Positions 42,352 through 50,938 of a stretch of DNA of 64,000 nt are shown here, in pieces. Position 1 is the first letter of the stretch. The number at the start of each line of letters is the position of its first letter. Below the pieces are notes generated by a model that saw only the letters and a program-made list of their open reading frames with translations, did no database searches and was not told the DNA's origin. The stretch is taken from NCBI RefSeq assembly GCF_003217775.1, contig NZ_QJVJ01000003.1, positions 616,836-680,835 on the forward strand. The letters are read 5' to 3'. The DNA is from Paenibacillus flagellatus (GTDB lineage Bacteria > Bacillota > Bacilli > Paenibacillales > NBRC-103111). The translations under genes and the position numbers were made by a program.

Positions 42352-42387
42352 AAAACAAAAAAAGACCGCCGAAGCGATTCGGCGATC
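42352..42387 (-). terminator. Terminator after PBP1A
   Basis: GATCGCCGAA/TTCGGCGGTC hairpin followed by TTTTTTTGTTTT on the minus strand. Confidence 0.85.
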
Positions 42388-42399
42388 TTGATCTTGTAA

Positions 42400-45147
42400 C
42401 TATCGCAAGGGAGCGACGGGCGTCGTCTGAAGAGGCGTTGTGGTCTGCCCGCCAGCCCCGGTCCCGGTGCCGCCGGTGTCCGAACCGGCGCCTCGGTTGG
42501 CCGTGCTTCCGCCGGTTCCCGTTCCTCCGCCGGTTCCGCCGGTGCCGGAACTGCCCGTGCCCGTTCCGGTGCCCGTGCCGCTTTGGCCGGTACCGGCTCC
42601 GGTACCTTGGCCGGTCCCCGTTCCCCCTGTGCCGGTTCCGCTGCCCGCTCCGGTTCCCGTTCCTCCGGTGCCGGTTCCGGCCCCCGGCTTCCCGGCTCCG
42701 GACGTTCCCCCCGGCGCCGTTCCGCCGGTTCCCGTCCCGGTACCGCCTTGCCCGGCCCCCGTTCCCGTTCCGGTGCCCGTACCGGTTCCGGCGCCGGAAC
42801 CGCCGCCTTGGCCGGCTCCGCCGTTTTGTCCGTTCCCGGTTCCTTGCCCGTTGCCTTGTCCTTGACCGTTCCCCTGCCCGTCTCCCGGCTTCAGCGGATC
42901 GAGCCCCCCGCCTGCGGCCGGCACTTCGACGACGGCGACGTTGGACTTCGCACCCTCGGCGTTCGTAACCGAATTGTACGGGACGACGTAGTATTCGTAC
43001 TTGTCGCCCGGAATGGCAATGTCGCGAATTTCCGGCGTCGTCGTGCGCGGAAGCTCGACCGGGTCTTTGTCCTTCGTTCCTTTGCGGAACGTCTTGTAGA
43101 CGATGTTATCGCCTTTGATCGGCGTCCACGTCAAGATAACCGATTGAAGCTCCTTATTATACACCGCCGTCAAATCCGTCACGCCGCTCGGCGGCTGGGC
43201 GACGTCCTCGACGCCCTTCGGCCGCTCGAACTGCGTTACCGGCCGATTCGCGAGCGCCTTCGTCATCACTTCCTTGAACATGACGGCCGGGCGCGCGCTG
43301 CCGTCTTTCACGTAGTGCTGCGCGTCGGTCGTATCGAAGCCCATCCAGATCGCCGCCGTCCATTCCGGCGTATAGCCGGCGAACCAGACGTCGCGGTTGT
43401 ACTTCTCCAGCCCTTTCAAGTCGAGCTGCGTCGTGCCGGTTTTGCCCGCAACGGGACGGTTCATTTTGGCGCTGGCGCCCGTACCGTTATCGACGGCGTT
43501 TTTCAGCATCGACGTGATGTACCAGGCCGTCCGTTCCGACATAACCTGCTCCGGCTTCTCGGGCTTGAATTTGTACAATTCCGAACCGTCGTCTCGCAAC
43601 ACTTTGACGACGGCGTGCGTTTTGTTCAGCTTCCCGTTGTTGGCGAACGCCCCGTACGCGGTTGCCATCTGCAGCGGTGTTGCGCCGTTCGTCAAACCGC
43701 CCAGGGCTATGGCCAAATTTTCGTCTTTTTTGTCGACCAACGGAATTCCCAATTTTTTCGCAAAATTGAACCCATTCTTAACCCCGATCTCGTTCAGCAG
43801 CCAGACGCTCGCCACGTTCGCCGACTTTTGCAGCGCCTGCGTCATGCTGATCTGACCCAGGTAGACGTTGTCCCAGTTGCTCGGGGAATAGTTGCCGAAC
43901 GACATTTTCTCGTCCTTCAGCATCGTGTACGGATTATACTTGTTGAAGTTGAGCTCCATCGCCGGCGCGTACACCGCGATCGGCTTGAACGCCGAGCCCG
44001 GCGCCCGCGGGCGGACGGCGCGGTTCATGTCTTTCGTCTTGTAGTCCCGGCCGCCGACCATGCCGACGAGGCCGCCGTCCTTATGGTTGACGATGACCAT
44101 CGCGCTTTGCATTTTTTGCTTCGGGCCGTCCGCCTGGAACAGCTTGTCGTTGGCGTACGCCTGCTCGATCGCCTTCTGCGCGACGGGATCCATCGTCGTA
44201 TAGATTTTATAGCCGCCGCGAAGCAGCTCGTCTTCGGTTTTGCCCGTCACGTCGACCGCTTCGTTCAACGCATAATCGATGAAGGCGGCGTAGTCGTTGT
44301 TCGTCGCGGGCGGCTTGTACGTATATTCGGCCTCGGCCGCCTTCGCACGCTCCTCCTCGGTGATGTAGCCTTGGTCCTTCATGAGCTGAAGGACGACGCC
44401 GCGCCGTTCCTTGGAGCGGTCCGGATGGTCGATCGGGTTGTAATACGCCGGCGCTTTCGGGATCGCCGCGAGCGTCGCCATTTCCCATATCTCCAACGAA
44501 CCCAGGTCGGACTTGCCGAAATATTTTTTGGCCGCCGCTTTGACGCCGTAGGCGCGGTTGCCGAAGTAGATCCGGTTCAAGTACATTTCCAATATTTTTT
44601 CCTTGGAATTATGGTTCTCGAGCGCCAGCGCGATCGACGCCTCGGTCGCCTTCCGGAATATCGTCTTGTCGGCGTTCAGAAACATGTTTTTGGCCAGCTG
44701 CTGCGTAATGGTGCTGCCGCCCTCGACGGCGCTCCGATGAATAATGTCCTTGACGATCGCGCGGCCGATCGAGAAGAAATCGATGCCGGAATGCTCGTTG
44801 AACCGTTTGTCCTCGGTCGCGATGAACGCTTGGGCGAGCCGGTCCGGAATTTCCTTCATCGTGACGATTTCGCGGTTTTCGCGGGCGAGCGTCGTCACTT
44901 CTTTCTCGTTCACATCGTAGACGACGGCCGCTTCGGCCATGTCCATCTTGTCTTTGTTTTGCTCGTACAGCTTCTCCCCGTTCAGCATGATTACGATATA
45001 CCCGCCCATCGCGCAAAACATCCCGAGTGCGCATGTAATGAGCAGCCAGACGAGCAGCGTGCGCGGCCGGAACCGCTTCTTCCCCTTTTTCTTGGCGGGC
45101 TTCGCCGGTTTGGACGGATTGGCATTGGAGTTGCGTGGTGCGCTCAT
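42400..45147 (-). CDS. Penicillin-binding protein 1A with long Gly/Thr tail
   Basis: Bifunctional class A PBP, 915 residues. Order: basic cytosolic tail, membrane helix (about 30-55), GT51 glycosyltransferase with catalytic E112 in [10 protein letters not shown], transpeptidase with SxxK in GSAFKP, SxN (SAN) and KTG in GKTGTTQ, a fibronectin-like domain after PPSGVTDL, then about 170 residues of GTG, GQG and GNG repeats ending [13 protein letters not shown]. It polymerises and cross-links peptidoglycan at the outer membrane face. The extracellular low-complexity tail is much longer than in most homologues. ATG at 45147 after GGAGGG. Confidence 0.95.
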   Translation of the reverse strand: MSAPRNSNANPSKPAKPAKKKGKKRFRPRTLLVWLLITCALGMFCAMGGYIVIMLNGEKLYEQNKDKMDMAEAAVVYDVNEKEVTTLARENREIVTMKEIPDRLAQAFIATEDKRFNEHSGIDFFSIGRAIVKDIIHRSAVEGGSTITQQLAKNMFLNADKTIFRKATEASIALALENHNSKEKILEMYLNRIYFGNRAYGVKAAAKKYFGKSDLGSLEIWEMATLAAIPKAPAYYNPIDHPDRSKERRGVVLQLMKDQGYITEEERAKAAEAEYTYKPPATNNDYAAFIDYALNEAVDVTGKTEDELLRGGYKIYTTMDPVAQKAIEQAYANDKLFQADGPKQKMQSAMVIVNHKDGGLVGMVGGRDYKTKDMNRAVRPRAPGSAFKPIAVYAPAMELNFNKYNPYTMLKDEKMSFGNYSPSNWDNVYLGQISMTQALQKSANVASVWLLNEIGVKNGFNFAKKLGIPLVDKKDENLAIALGGLTNGATPLQMATAYGAFANNGKLNKTHAVVKVLRDDGSELYKFKPEKPEQVMSERTAWYITSMLKNAVDNGTGASAKMNRPVAGKTGTTQLDLKGLEKYNRDVWFAGYTPEWTAAIWMGFDTTDAQHYVKDGSARPAVMFKEVMTKALANRPVTQFERPKGVEDVAQPPSGVTDLTAVYNKELQSVILTWTPIKGDNIVYKTFRKGTKDKDPVELPRTTTPEIRDIAIPGDKYEYYVVPYNSVTNAEGAKSNVAVVEVPAAGGGLDPLKPGDGQGNGQGQGNGQGTGNGQNGGAGQGGGSGAGTGTGTGTGTGAGQGGTGTGTGGTAPGGTSGAGKPGAGTGTGGTGTGAGSGTGTGGTGTGQGTGAGTGQSGTGTGTGTGSSGTGGTGGGTGTGGSTANRGAGSDTGGTGTGAGGQTTTPLQTTPVAPLR
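42425..42910 (-). repeat. In-frame low-complexity tract of PBP1A
   Basis: GC-rich imperfect short repeats (units such as ACCGGTACC and GGCACCGG) that encode the Gly/Thr/Gln-rich tail. The reading frame stays open throughout. Such tracts are prone to length change by slippage. Confidence 0.85.
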
Positions 45148-45173
45148 CGTTCGACTCCCTCCTTACCCGATTG

Positions 45174-45200
45174 AAGCAAAAGAACAACCCCATGGGGTTG
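45174..45200 (-). terminator. hfq terminator
   Basis: CAACCCC-AT-GGGGTTG (45185-45200) followed by TTCTTTTGCTT on the minus strand, between hfq and the PBP1A start. Confidence 0.72.
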
Positions 45201-45294
45201 CTCCGCTTCTTTCTCTACACTTATTAAACGTATGACCGGCGGAAAAAGTTGCATCCGGCTTTCCGGCTCGGTACGAACGGACGGGCGTTTCGGA

Positions 45295-45537
45295 TCAGGA
45301 ATCGGACGAAGGCTCCTGCGGCATGAGCGATACCGGGCGCTGCGGCGTGAACGTCGAGATGGCGTGCTTGTAAACCATCTGCTGCCGTCCTTCGCTGTCG
45401 ATGATGATCGTGAAATTGTCGAACGCCTTGATATATCCGCGGATCTGGAATCCATTCGTCAAATAGACGGTAACCGCAATGCTTTCCTTGCGCAGCTGGT
45501 TCAAAAACGTGTCCTGAATATTGATCGATTTGTTCAT
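45295..45537 (-). CDS. hfq: RNA chaperone Hfq
   Basis: Hexameric Sm-like RNA-binding protein. The 80-residue product has the Sm1 strand pattern [37 protein letters not shown] and the Sm2 core YKHAIST, giving the uridine-binding KHAIST pocket. The C-terminal tail is acidic and short, as in Bacillus. ATG at 45537 after AGGGGG. It follows miaA, as in many bacteria. Confidence 0.97.
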   Translation of the reverse strand: MNKSINIQDTFLNQLRKESIAVTVYLTNGFQIRGYIKAFDNFTIIIDSEGRQQMVYKHAISTFTPQRPVSLMPQEPSSDS

Positions 45538-45604
45538 CAATAGTACCCCCTAATCGGTTCGAATCGTGGATTCCACGGAATGTTGGCGGAATGGTTCGGA
45601 CTGC

Positions 45605-46573
45605 TCACCAAGTATATTCTGGATCGGATGGAAACTTTCCTGCTATTATATCACGAATCGTCTGCAAATTTTCGTAAAAATTTGCCTCCGTCACGTCGAC
45701 CCAGCGGATGTCCTTCATATGACGGAACCAGGAAAGCTGGCGTTTCGCAAAACGCCGCGTATTGCGCTTGAGCAGGTCGACGGCGAACGCCAGGTCGGTC
45801 TCGCCCGTCACATAACCCGCTATTTCCTTATATCCGAGCCCTTGCATCGAAACGAGGTCCGTCGTATAGCCGCGCGCGAGCAGCGACTCCACTTCCCGGA
45901 CGAGCCCTTGCTCGATCATAAGATCGATCCGTTGTTCAATACGTTTATATAAGATTTCGCGGTCCATTGTCAACCCGACGATACATAGTTCGTAAGGCGA
46001 CTCTTTTTTTTGTCGGGCCAAATGCTCGGACAGCGGAATCCCCGTTAGCCGCAGCACCTCCAGCGCACGGATCGTGCGTCTCCGGTCGTTCGGGTGAATG
46101 CGCCCGGCCGATTCGGGATCGGCCTCCTTCAGCAGATCGTGGAGCGCCTCTTCGCCGCGCTTGTCGGCATAGTCGTTCAGCTCGCGGCGGTACGGCTCGT
46201 CCGAGCCGCCTTCGCTGAATTCGTAGCCGTAGCAGACCGACTCGATGTACAGCCCGGTCCCCCCGACGATAAACGGCAGCTTGCCTCTTCCGCCGATCTC
46301 CTCGACCAGCGCCCGGGTCCGCTCCTGAAACTCGGCGACCGAGAACGGATGGTCGGGATCGTGGATGTCGATCATGTGATGGGGCACGATCGCCCGTTCC
46401 TCGAGAGTCGCCTTCGCCGTACCGATATCCATCCCCCGGTACACTTGCATCGAATCGCCCGATATGATTTCGCAGTCGAAATCGACGGCGAGCTTCAGGC
46501 TCAGCTCCGTTTTGCCGACGGCCGTCGGTCCGACCAGGACGAGCAGCCGCGGCTTGTTATCCGTTTCCGTCAA
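45605..46573 (-). CDS. miaA: tRNA dimethylallyltransferase MiaA
   Basis: Adds the isopentenyl group to A37 of tRNAs reading UNN codons. The 322-residue protein has the P-loop GPTAVGKT (15-22), the catalytic D in SGDSMQVYRGMDIGTAK, the GGTGLYI motif and the DRRRTIRALE helix. TTG at 46573 overlaps the stop of the upstream methyltransferase (TTGA), with GGAG upstream. Lies between mutL and hfq as in many Firmicutes. Confidence 0.97.
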   Translation of the reverse strand: MTETDNKPRLLVLVGPTAVGKTELSLKLAVDFDCEIISGDSMQVYRGMDIGTAKATLEERAIVPHHMIDIHDPDHPFSVAEFQERTRALVEEIGGRGKLPFIVGGTGLYIESVCYGYEFSEGGSDEPYRRELNDYADKRGEEALHDLLKEADPESAGRIHPNDRRRTIRALEVLRLTGIPLSEHLARQKKESPYELCIVGLTMDREILYKRIEQRIDLMIEQGLVREVESLLARGYTTDLVSMQGLGYKEIAGYVTGETDLAFAVDLLKRNTRRFAKRQLSWFRHMKDIRWVDVTEANFYENLQTIRDIIAGKFPSDPEYTW

Positions 46574-47343
46574 GGATGAATCACTCCATATGCGATTTTC
46601 GTCCGCGTCCGTGCCGGTTGGCCGAAGCCGAGCCGTTCGAATTCGCCGCTGTCGCGGTGTTCCTTCATGACGACCGATTTGCGGGCGACGCGCACTGCTT
46701 CCCGGATCGCCTCCTCGGACAAGGGCGAATGGTTCGCCACCTGCCGCAGCGGTCCGATCGCGCTCGACTCCTCCACCGGCTGGCGGAACATCGGATCGAA
46801 GTAGACGATGTCGACGCTGTCGTCCGGCATCCCCCGCAGCGTCTCCAGATGATGGCCGAGGACGAGCCTCACCCGCCTCATCGCGGCGTCGAACGGCTCC
46901 GAGAACGTTTGGTAGGAAGCGAGACCTTCGCGCACGACGGTATACAGCGCCGGTTCGCTCTCGACGGCGGTAACGGCCCCTTCCTCGCCGACGGCGTAGG
47001 AGAAGACGATCGCGTCCGAGCCGAGACCCGCCGTGCAATCGAGAACGGCGTCGCCAACGGCGGCGCCGGACGCCTCGATCAGCCCGTCATGTTCCCCGTT
47101 CATCAGACGCTTGACCCGGACGAGCGACAAGGACGGGTGGAAAAAGAGCGGCGTTTCGCCGCCGCTATGAAATTGCAGCTCCCGTTCGGTGACGACCAGA
47201 AAGCGGCTGTCGCCGTATCGTTCGCCGAGCCGTCGCACCGACGACGTTCCGCGCTCCACGTACCGGCACCGCAGCTCCCCGGCGATCGCCTTGGCCCGCG
47301 CCGCCGCTTCCGGCGACGGCGAGTACGAAGTCGTGACGAGCAT
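46570..47343 (-). CDS. RsmJ-like SAM methyltransferase
   Basis: A 257-residue protein with the RsmJ-family motif I LDCTAGLGSDAIVFS (about 101-115) and motif IV YFDPMFRQP, matching PF04445-type rRNA guanine methyltransferases (E. coli RsmJ reads DATAGLGRDAF and YLDPMFP). The role in rRNA modification is inferred. The start, ATG or an upstream GTG, overlaps the mutL stop (GTGATGTGATG), so it is coupled to mutL and then to miaA. Confidence 0.85.
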   Translation of the reverse strand: MLVTTSYSPSPEAAARAKAIAGELRCRYVERGTSSVRRLGERYGDSRFLVVTERELQFHSGGETPLFFHPSLSLVRVKRLMNGEHDGLIEASGAAVGDAVLDCTAGLGSDAIVFSYAVGEEGAVTAVESEPALYTVVREGLASYQTFSEPFDAAMRRVRLVLGHHLETLRGMPDDSVDIVYFDPMFRQPVEESSAIGPLRQVANHSPLSEEAIREAVRVARKSVVMKEHRDSGEFERLGFGQPARTRTKIAYGVIHP

Positions 47344-49463
47344 CACATCACCCGCTTAAACATTTTTTCCAACTCGTACGTCGAGAAGCTGACGACGATC
47401 GGCCGGCCGTGCGGACACGTGTACGGATTGCGGCATGCCGCGAGCCGGTCGAGCAGCGCCTCGATCTCCGCCGTGCTCAAATGCTGGTTCGCCTTGATCG
47501 ACGCCTTGCACGAGCACATGATGGCCGCCTTCTCGCGCAGCTTCGTCAAGTCGACCGACTTTTTCTCCGCCAGCAGCCAATCGGCCATTTCCTCGACGAG
47601 CGCTTTCTCCTCGCCGGCCGGAAACCAATGCGGCAACCCCCGGACGAGAAACGTCGAGCCGCCGAACGATTCGAGGTCGACGCCGACGTGCGCCAGCAGC
47701 GGCAGCTTGTCGCGCAGCGCTTCCGCCTCCGCCGCCGTAAATTCGAGCGTCAGCGGCACGAGCAGCTGCTGGCTCGCCTCGGCCGGCTTGCCGAACTTCT
47801 CGTAATAGTACTCGTAGTTGATCCGTTCATGGGCGGCGTGCTGGTCGATCAGAAACAAGCCGTTTTCGTTTTGCGCGACGACGTACGTGCCGTGCATTTG
47901 CCCGATCGGGTCGAGCCGGGGAAACGAAGGCGCCGGCGGCGCGCTCGACGGTTCGTTTGACGGCAGCATGTCCGCGATCCGCTCGAACGGAACGCCGCCT
48001 GCGCCCGCACCGTAGCCGGTATCGGCCCGGCCGCCCGTCGTCGTTCGGGACGAAGCCGGCCGGGACGCGAACGGCTCCGCGGCCGCGCGGCCTCCGCGCT
48101 CCGGGAACGGTCGTCCGCCGGCCGTCGGCGCTCCCGCCGTCCGCTCGAATGCCGGACCGGGACGCTCCCGGTCGCCCCGCTGCGGGGACGTCTCGACGCG
48201 AGGCCCGTCCGTCGCCGGAGCCGGCGTCTTCGCCGATGCGAAATCATGATCGCTTATGTAGGAACCGCTCTCTTGCCGAACGGCCGGCTTCGATTCGGCC
48301 GTCCCCGCCGGCGGCGGCTCGGGCAGCGGCGCTTGCCGGACGTCGTCGCGGAAGCCGGCGTCTTCGCGCGGCCCCGCCTCGTCGTCGACCGGTACGGCCG
48401 GAGCCCGGTACAGCTCCATCCGCTCCTGTACGACGGCCGCCTTCGGCGTCGGCCGACCCGCTTGCGGAATAAGAACTTGTCCGCGCAGCACCGACCCAAT
48501 CGCGTCCTCGACGAACCGGACGAGCTCCTGCTCCTTGCTGAAGCGCACCTCGAGCTTGGCCGGATGCACGTTCACGTCGACAAGCGCCGGATCCATCCCG
48601 ATATGCAGCGCGACGACCGGATACCGGTTGATCGGCAGCAGCGTATGATACGCGTTCAATATCGCGTTCGATACCGCATAGTTGCGGATCGTCCGGCCGT
48701 TCATGACGATCGTGATCGCCTGGCGGTTCGACCGGGTCATGTCCGGGCGGGATACGAATCCCGCGATCGAATAGTCCGCGCTCTCCGCTTGCACCGGCAG
48801 CATCGCCTTCGCGACCGCCGTCCCGTAGACGGCCGCGACGACCTGCAGCAAATCGCCGTTGCCGAGCGTCTGCAGCAGCACGCTCCCGTTATGCTTCAGC
48901 GTGAACGCCACCTGCGGATGGGCCATGGCAAGCCGATATATATAATCGGAAATGTGGCCGAGCTCGGTTTGGATCGTCTTCATATATTTCAACCGGGCCG
49001 GCGTATTGTAGAACAGCTCCCGCACCGTCATGTCCGTGCCGCGCGACGCCGCCGTTTCCTGGAACGACTTGACCGACCCGCCCTCGATGACGAGCTTGCG
49101 GCCCAAACCGTCCGCGGACGGCGACGTGACGCATTCGACTTTGGCGACGGCCGCGATGCTCGGCAGCGCTTCGCCGCGAAAGCCGAGCGTGCGGATGTGG
49201 AACAAATCTTTGCCGCTGGCGATTTTGCTCGTCGCGTGGCGGAAGAAGGCGACTTCGCAATCGTCCGTCTCGATGCCCGACCCGTTGTCGGCGACGCGGA
49301 TGAGCTGCAGTCCGCCTTCCTCGATCGACACGTCCACCTTCGTGCTTCCGGCGTCCAGCGAATTTTCCACGAGCTCCTTGACGACGGAGGACGGGCGCTC
49401 GATCACTTCGCCCGCGGCGATTTGGTTCGCCACGTGTTCGTCCAATACTTTGATTTTTCCCAT
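47343..49463 (-). CDS. mutL: DNA mismatch repair protein MutL
   Basis: Matchmaker and nicking endonuclease of mismatch repair. The 706-residue protein has GHKL ATPase motifs (VVKELVENSLDAGS, DNGSGI, TLGFRGEAL), NVHPAKLEVRF, a Pro/Ala/Arg-rich linker of about 150 residues, and the C-terminal endonuclease with DQHAAHERINYEYYY and CPHGRP, found in bacteria lacking MutH. ATG at 49463 gives MGKIKVLDEHVANQIAAGEV and overlaps the protease stop (TAATG). Confidence 0.97.
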   Translation of the reverse strand: MGKIKVLDEHVANQIAAGEVIERPSSVVKELVENSLDAGSTKVDVSIEEGGLQLIRVADNGSGIETDDCEVAFFRHATSKIASGKDLFHIRTLGFRGEALPSIAAVAKVECVTSPSADGLGRKLVIEGGSVKSFQETAASRGTDMTVRELFYNTPARLKYMKTIQTELGHISDYIYRLAMAHPQVAFTLKHNGSVLLQTLGNGDLLQVVAAVYGTAVAKAMLPVQAESADYSIAGFVSRPDMTRSNRQAITIVMNGRTIRNYAVSNAILNAYHTLLPINRYPVVALHIGMDPALVDVNVHPAKLEVRFSKEQELVRFVEDAIGSVLRGQVLIPQAGRPTPKAAVVQERMELYRAPAVPVDDEAGPREDAGFRDDVRQAPLPEPPPAGTAESKPAVRQESGSYISDHDFASAKTPAPATDGPRVETSPQRGDRERPGPAFERTAGAPTAGGRPFPERGGRAAAEPFASRPASSRTTTGGRADTGYGAGAGGVPFERIADMLPSNEPSSAPPAPSFPRLDPIGQMHGTYVVAQNENGLFLIDQHAAHERINYEYYYEKFGKPAEASQQLLVPLTLEFTAAEAEALRDKLPLLAHVGVDLESFGGSTFLVRGLPHWFPAGEEKALVEEMADWLLAEKKSVDLTKLREKAAIMCSCKASIKANQHLSTAEIEALLDRLAACRNPYTCPHGRPIVVSFSTYELEKMFKRVM

Positions 49464-50923
49464 TAAACGCCGTTTCCTTTCGCGGTAAGCACCGTTTTTT
49501 CCGAATCGGACGTCCAATCGATTTGCGGGAAGCGCGCTTTGAACCGGTTCAGGTCAATCACGCCGGTACCGCCCTCGATGCGGAAGCCGGAGCTTGCGTC
49601 GAACGTCAGCTTGCCCGCTCCCGCGCCGATATCGACGCCGTACGCGGCTTCGTTCCACTGCAGCGGCTGTCCGACGAGTGCGGCCAGCACGCGGGCCGGC
49701 ACGTACGTCGCACCGTCCGCCTGGAGGACGGGAACCCGAGCATCGAAAAATTCGAAGCCGTTCACCGTATACGAATGCTTGAACGCTTCGAGCCGGAACT
49801 CCCGCAGGCCGGCTTTATGAAGACCGGTGAGCAGCTGCGGCACCGTTCCTTCCGTCGCGACGTCGGGCTCAAGGCCGACGTGGTTCACCTTTCGCTTGTC
49901 CGGGGACAAATATTCCTGGATCGTCACCTTCAGCACGCCGCCGGATTCGAGCGGATAAAGCCCTTGGACGCTTCCTTTGCCGTACGTCTTGACGCCGACG
50001 GCGATCGCCTTGTGGTAATCCTGCAGCGCGGCCGTCAGCACCTCGGAGGCGCTGGCGCTGTTTTCGTTGACGAGGACGACGACCGGGAATTCCACCGAAT
50101 GCCCTTTCTCGATGACGAGCGGCTCGTCGACGTCGTCGCGATCCCGGGTATGAATCAGAACGCCTTGCGGTATGAACTGCTCGGCGATATGTTTCGCCGT
50201 GTCGAGAATGCCGCCCGGATTGTCGCGCAGATCGACGACGAGGCCGCGAATGCTGCGGCTTTTCAATTCGGACAGCATCGAGGCGAACAGCTCGTCGGCG
50301 TCCTCGGAGAAGCTGTTGATGTCCAAGTAACCGACGCCGCCCTCCATCATGCCGCCGCTGACGACCGGCATATGAATTTGTCCGCGCTTGACCGTCAAGT
50401 CGATGTCCTGTCCCGCCCGTCTAACCTGGATCGCGACGTCGGAGCCTTCCGGTCCGCGCACGAGCTCGGTCACCTGATCGAGCGTCAGCCCGTCGGTCGT
50501 CTTGCCCGCCACCGAGACGATGTAGTCGTTTCGCTTCATGCCGGCCGCGGCGGCGGGAGAGCCCTCGAAAATTTCGACGGCGACGAAGCCGCCCTCGTCC
50601 TGCCCGAGCCTCATGCCGATGCCGGCGTAGTTCAGGTCGAGCGAGTTCATGAACCCGTTCCATTCTTCCTCGGTGAAGTAATCGGTATACGGATCCTTCA
50701 ACGCCTCCAGCATGTCGTCGATCGAGCCGGTCGCCGATTCCGGCACGTTCCGCCCGCCGATATGGTGCTCCGCGATCAAAGCCCGCGCTTCCTTATATTG
50801 CTCCGGCGTATTCGTCTGCTCGGCGAACGCCGAAGCGGGTACGGCCAGCATGCCGAGCAAGGCGGCCGTCGCTCCCGCCGCCCGGAGACGGTTGAACTGG
50901 CCGGCGTAACGTTTACGATTCAT
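49463..50923 (-). CDS. Secreted S41 (CtpA-like) PDZ protease between mutS and mutL
   Basis: A 486-residue secreted protease: signal peptide (cleavage near SAFA at 31-34), PDZ domain (about 95-180), S41 catalytic domain with the NSASAS segment (288-293, nucleophile most likely S291) and K316 in TYGKGSVQ, 25 residues later, as in Prc/CtpB. The last 60-70 residues (DGATYVPARVLAALVGQPLQW) resemble a copper-amine-oxidase-like stalk domain found in Paenibacillus envelope proteins. It is 15 bases after mutS and overlaps mutL by one base. Role in envelope processing is inferred; its place in a repair operon is unexplained. Confidence 0.92.
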   Translation of the reverse strand: MNRKRYAGQFNRLRAAGATAALLGMLAVPASAFAEQTNTPEQYKEARALIAEHHIGGRNVPESATGSIDDMLEALKDPYTDYFTEEEWNGFMNSLDLNYAGIGMRLGQDEGGFVAVEIFEGSPAAAAGMKRNDYIVSVAGKTTDGLTLDQVTELVRGPEGSDVAIQVRRAGQDIDLTVKRGQIHMPVVSGGMMEGGVGYLDINSFSEDADELFASMLSELKSRSIRGLVVDLRDNPGGILDTAKHIAEQFIPQGVLIHTRDRDDVDEPLVIEKGHSVEFPVVVLVNENSASASEVLTAALQDYHKAIAVGVKTYGKGSVQGLYPLESGGVLKVTIQEYLSPDKRKVNHVGLEPDVATEGTVPQLLTGLHKAGLREFRLEAFKHSYTVNGFEFFDARVPVLQADGATYVPARVLAALVGQPLQWNEAAYGVDIGAGAGKLTFDASSGFRIEGGTGVIDLNRFKARFPQIDWTSDSEKTVLTAKGNGV

Positions 50924-50938
50924 GATGTCGAGCCCTCC

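Noticed and set aside
42425..42910. Possible CRISPR or satellite array
   Set aside because: Repeats are short, irregular, in frame with PBP1A and without unique spacers.
42583..45174. 863-codon plus-strand open frame
   Set aside because: Mirror frame of PBP1A; the minus-strand protein has all PBP motifs and a ribosome site.
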